Shown here one piece after another: positions 62,286 through 64,000 of a stretch of 64,000 nucleotides of DNA; position 1 is the stretch's first letter, and each line of letters opens with the position of its first letter. The stretch is from Paenibacillus sp. RC334 (GTDB lineage Bacteria; Bacillota; Bacilli; Paenibacillales; Paenibacillaceae). A model generated the notes under the pieces. That model searched no databases, was not told the origin of the DNA, and worked only from the letters and a program-made list of their open reading frames with translations. The position numbers were made by a program, and so were the translations under genes. Location of the stretch: contig NZ_CP125370.1 of assembly GCF_030034735.1 (NCBI RefSeq), positions 3,968,001-4,032,000 on the forward strand, in the 5' to 3' direction.

Positions 62286-62930
62286 TTATCTCTTAAAATT
62301 TTGCAACTGCTCTTTATAATATGACGATGGAGCAATTTGCCTATATTGATTAAGCACTTTGCGGAAGTTACATGCCCCCAATCTCTTTCCACACTTGCAG
62401 GGACATGGTTGCTTATTCGCCAGCCGCTTGTTTACTCCCAGTAACCTTAGTGCATATACGACTTGCTCCCAAGTCCCTAGCCCCAGTAACTGAGTGTAAT
62501 CATCGATTATTCCTTTTTGACCATGAGCAAGCTCACCGAATATAAAGCTTCCACCATTTTGAAGCTTAAACGAAACTGCATACAAATATGGAACGAGACA
62601 TTCTTCAGCAAATACATTAATAGTTGGGTTTTTATTTAGTTTCTTCAAAAGTTGAAGGGGAGAACCGAGACACAATGTATTGTCTGGATTAATATGATAA
62701 TTATGATCCCTAGGTATTTTCCCGCCAACTTCTTCTACTATTGGTATATGAAAAGGAAATCTGTTGGGAACTAGGATCGATAGGCTATAAGAATCCTCAA
62801 TCTCTGGTAGTCCTTTAACTTTTGCTTTAAATTTAAATATTCCTTGCAAAATAATGTGATTTTCTCGCGACGGTCCAATTGTCATTCCAGGGTAATCCCT
62901 TAGAAAATCTAAAATGCCATATTTATGCAT
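62286..62930 (-). CDS. cap2: CBASS E2-like conjugating enzyme with SEC-C-like tail
   Basis: 214-aa protein. Residues 1-150 have the ubiquitin-conjugating (E2) layout of bacterial CBASS: a beta-rich start (IILQGIFKFKAKVKGLPEI), the proline turn NRFPFHIPIV, then HYHINPDNTLCLGSP with the probable catalytic Cys87. The C-terminus carries PCPCKCGKRLGACNF (about 170-184), a SEC-C-like zinc motif. No E1 domain is attached, as in type II-short CBASS, where such an E2 conjugates the cyclase C-terminus to a target to prime it. It follows the cyclase gene by 12 bp and ends the operon. Confidence 0.75.
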   Translation of the reverse strand: MHKYGILDFLRDYPGMTIGPSRENHIILQGIFKFKAKVKGLPEIEDSYSLSILVPNRFPFHIPIVEEVGGKIPRDHNYHINPDNTLCLGSPLQLLKKLNKNPTINVFAEECLVPYLYAVSFKLQNGGSFIFGELAHGQKGIIDDYTQLLGLGTWEQVVYALRLLGVNKRLANKQPCPCKCGKRLGACNFRKVLNQYRQIAPSSYYKEQLQNFKR

Positions 62931-62942
62931 GAACTTAGGCTC

Positions 62943-63998
62943 CTATACACCGTTAATCCAAGGCTTAGGCGGATCGTTGATTATATGTTGCTTTGAAGAA
63001 ACTGTTGCCATTAACTCCTTGTTTACTCCCATACTTTTTGCCAATTTATCTTCATTAATATTAAGCGCGAATTTTAGTTGAGCTTGTTCTGCAATAAAAG
63101 TAGTATCACTTGTGGATGTTATATGTGTCAAATCAATTTGTGCTTGATAGAGCCAACTTTTGAAATTCTGTTCTAGATTTAAATGTTGACATTCCGGCAT
63201 ATTCCAACGATCAGCAAAATCTTCTGCGGGATTCACAGGATTGGGCACTCTAGGAGTATTTGCATTAATATGATTAGCCATTGTTGCTAAAATATTGTTA
63301 AGTGCTGTCACTAAATCCTTTTCACCATTATACGCTCTTGCTGCAAGGGTGGTAATTATAATAGAAATAGGCTTTGATTCGTTATCACCAAACAATTTAT
63401 CACGATGTCGCTTTAATATTTGAATACAACGTTGGAGTGGGGTTTTGCGGCTATGAGCAGGAACCCGATCTACTTGTGCTTTCTCCATGAGAATTTGTTC
63501 ATCAGTGCTTTTCATACGATGCTCAAACCATTTTCCATATCCTTCTGGATTACTAATATTCCAGTCATCGCATATTTTATTGTAACTTTGATGTCTATCA
63601 TCGGTTATTGCTACAGAAAACTGTGATGCACGTTGTGCCACTATTCGGTCAAGACCGGAGTTTACCATTGATTCCAAAAGAATTTTCTGCTCAGTATCTT
63701 CTTCTGGAATACACGGTACAATATCCATATGAAAGCTGATATCATCTTGATATTCCAATCTCCAACAACGGTGTTTAGTAATTAGCTCTTCCTTAATATT
63801 ACGGGCTTTTCTGTAAGCTTCCAGTTCGTGACCAATGAGTTTTTTTAGTGATTCCTGAGAATGGGATCGTTTTGTAACCCTAGCCCTAAGTTTACATGCC
63901 AAATCCAAATCATACTCTTCCTCTTCATTTAAAGGTCTTATTGTTGTTCCTAACATAAATGAACCTTGAGGGAAGATATGTACCTCATTGTCCTTTAA
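62943..63998 (-). CDS. CBASS cyclic-nucleotide synthase (CD-NTase), cut by window edge
   Basis: The frame runs off the right edge; the visible part reads LKDNEVHIFPQGSFMLGTT and on. The nucleotidyltransferase core is complete: GSF...TTIRPL with Y-D-L-D (two catalytic Asp) about 12 residues later, and the third Asp in ISFHMDIVPCIPEED. The helical C-terminal half includes HSRKTPLQRCIQILKRHRDK, a known SMODS-type signature. These enzymes make cyclic di- or trinucleotides on phage infection. The C-terminus ends PWINGV, the part that E2-type partners act on. The ATG inside FMLGTT is not the start; the true start is beyond 64000, and the effector gene is probably there too. Confidence 0.85.
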   Translation of the reverse strand, partial: LKDNEVHIFPQGSFMLGTTIRPLNEEEEYDLDLACKLRARVTKRSHSQESLKKLIGHELEAYRKARNIKEELITKHRCWRLEYQDDISFHMDIVPCIPEEDTEQKILLESMVNSGLDRIVAQRASQFSVAITDDRHQSYNKICDDWNISNPEGYGKWFEHRMKSTDEQILMEKAQVDRVPAHSRKTPLQRCIQILKRHRDKLFGDNESKPISIIITTLAARAYNGEKDLVTALNNILATMANHINANTPRVPNPVNPAEDFADRWNMPECQHLNLEQNFKSWLYQAQIDLTHITSTSDTTFIAEQAQLKFALNINEDKLAKSMGVNKELMATVSSKQHIINDPPKPWINGV

Positions 63999-64000
63999 TG

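Overview
The window looks like chromosome of a Paenibacillus of the P. polymyxa type. Supporting signs are Bacillus-type ribosome binding sites with many TTG and GTG starts, a coproporphyrinogen-oxidase style hemY, a copper-amine-oxidase 'stalk' protein, an (R,R)-butanediol dehydrogenase, and LexA/SOS boxes of the Bacillus type (CGAAC-N4-GTTYC). No rRNA or tRNA gene was recognised.

From 1 to about 33 kb the window is ordinary chromosome. In order it holds: a molybdate transporter pair (modA-modB, no modC here); hemY with a radical SAM/SPASM gene and a ywiC gene broken by one TAG codon; metQ, an aminotransferase and mtnN; a secreted stalk/VWA protein; a PEP-mutase-like gene with adaA and ogt; a small beta-gamma-crystallin protein; a small SOS-controlled gene; an ArsR/MFS pair; a LacI regulator divergent from bdhA; an AraC regulator fused in frame to a Fur-boxed iron-siderophore binding lipoprotein; a TerD-VWA protein; an amino acid permease and a VanZ/RDD membrane protein; a MarR/nitroreductase operon with clear operators; gdhA; thrC; and tldD-tldE.

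From 33 to 40 kb the DNA becomes AT-rich and accessory. A VgrG-like protein carries a C-terminal YwqJ-type deaminase toxin and is followed by a probable immunity gene. Two diverged direct repeats of about 557 bp follow. Each contains a 95-codon gene and the 3' end of a large serine recombinase gene, truncated in the left copy. Between them lies a secreted bacteriocin-like protein with a small membrane partner.

From 40 kb to at least 61.8 kb lies an integrated phage-like element, almost wholly on the minus strand. It encodes a large serine recombinase, a head and packaging module (TerS with a frameshift, TerL, portal, scaffold, capsid, head-tail connectors, an Ig-domain head protein) and a tyrosine recombinase placed between TerS and TerL. 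It also encodes a ParB-methyltransferase, a fused Top6B-Top6A (topoisomerase VIII type), an SF2 helicase, and two adjacent genes that together make a two-barrel RNA polymerase of the RdRP/YonO kind. No tail or lysis gene is recognisable. SOS boxes sit in the promoter of the polymerase pair and before a four-helix membrane gene, which suggests DNA-damage induction. The combination of a split two-barrel polymerase, Topo VIII and a capsid-forming but tail-less head module is the most unusual content of the window.

From 62.2 kb to the right edge there is part of a CBASS anti-phage operon: a cyclic-nucleotide synthase (CD-NTase, cut by the window edge) followed by a stand-alone E2-like conjugating enzyme with a SEC-C-like tail and a strong terminator.
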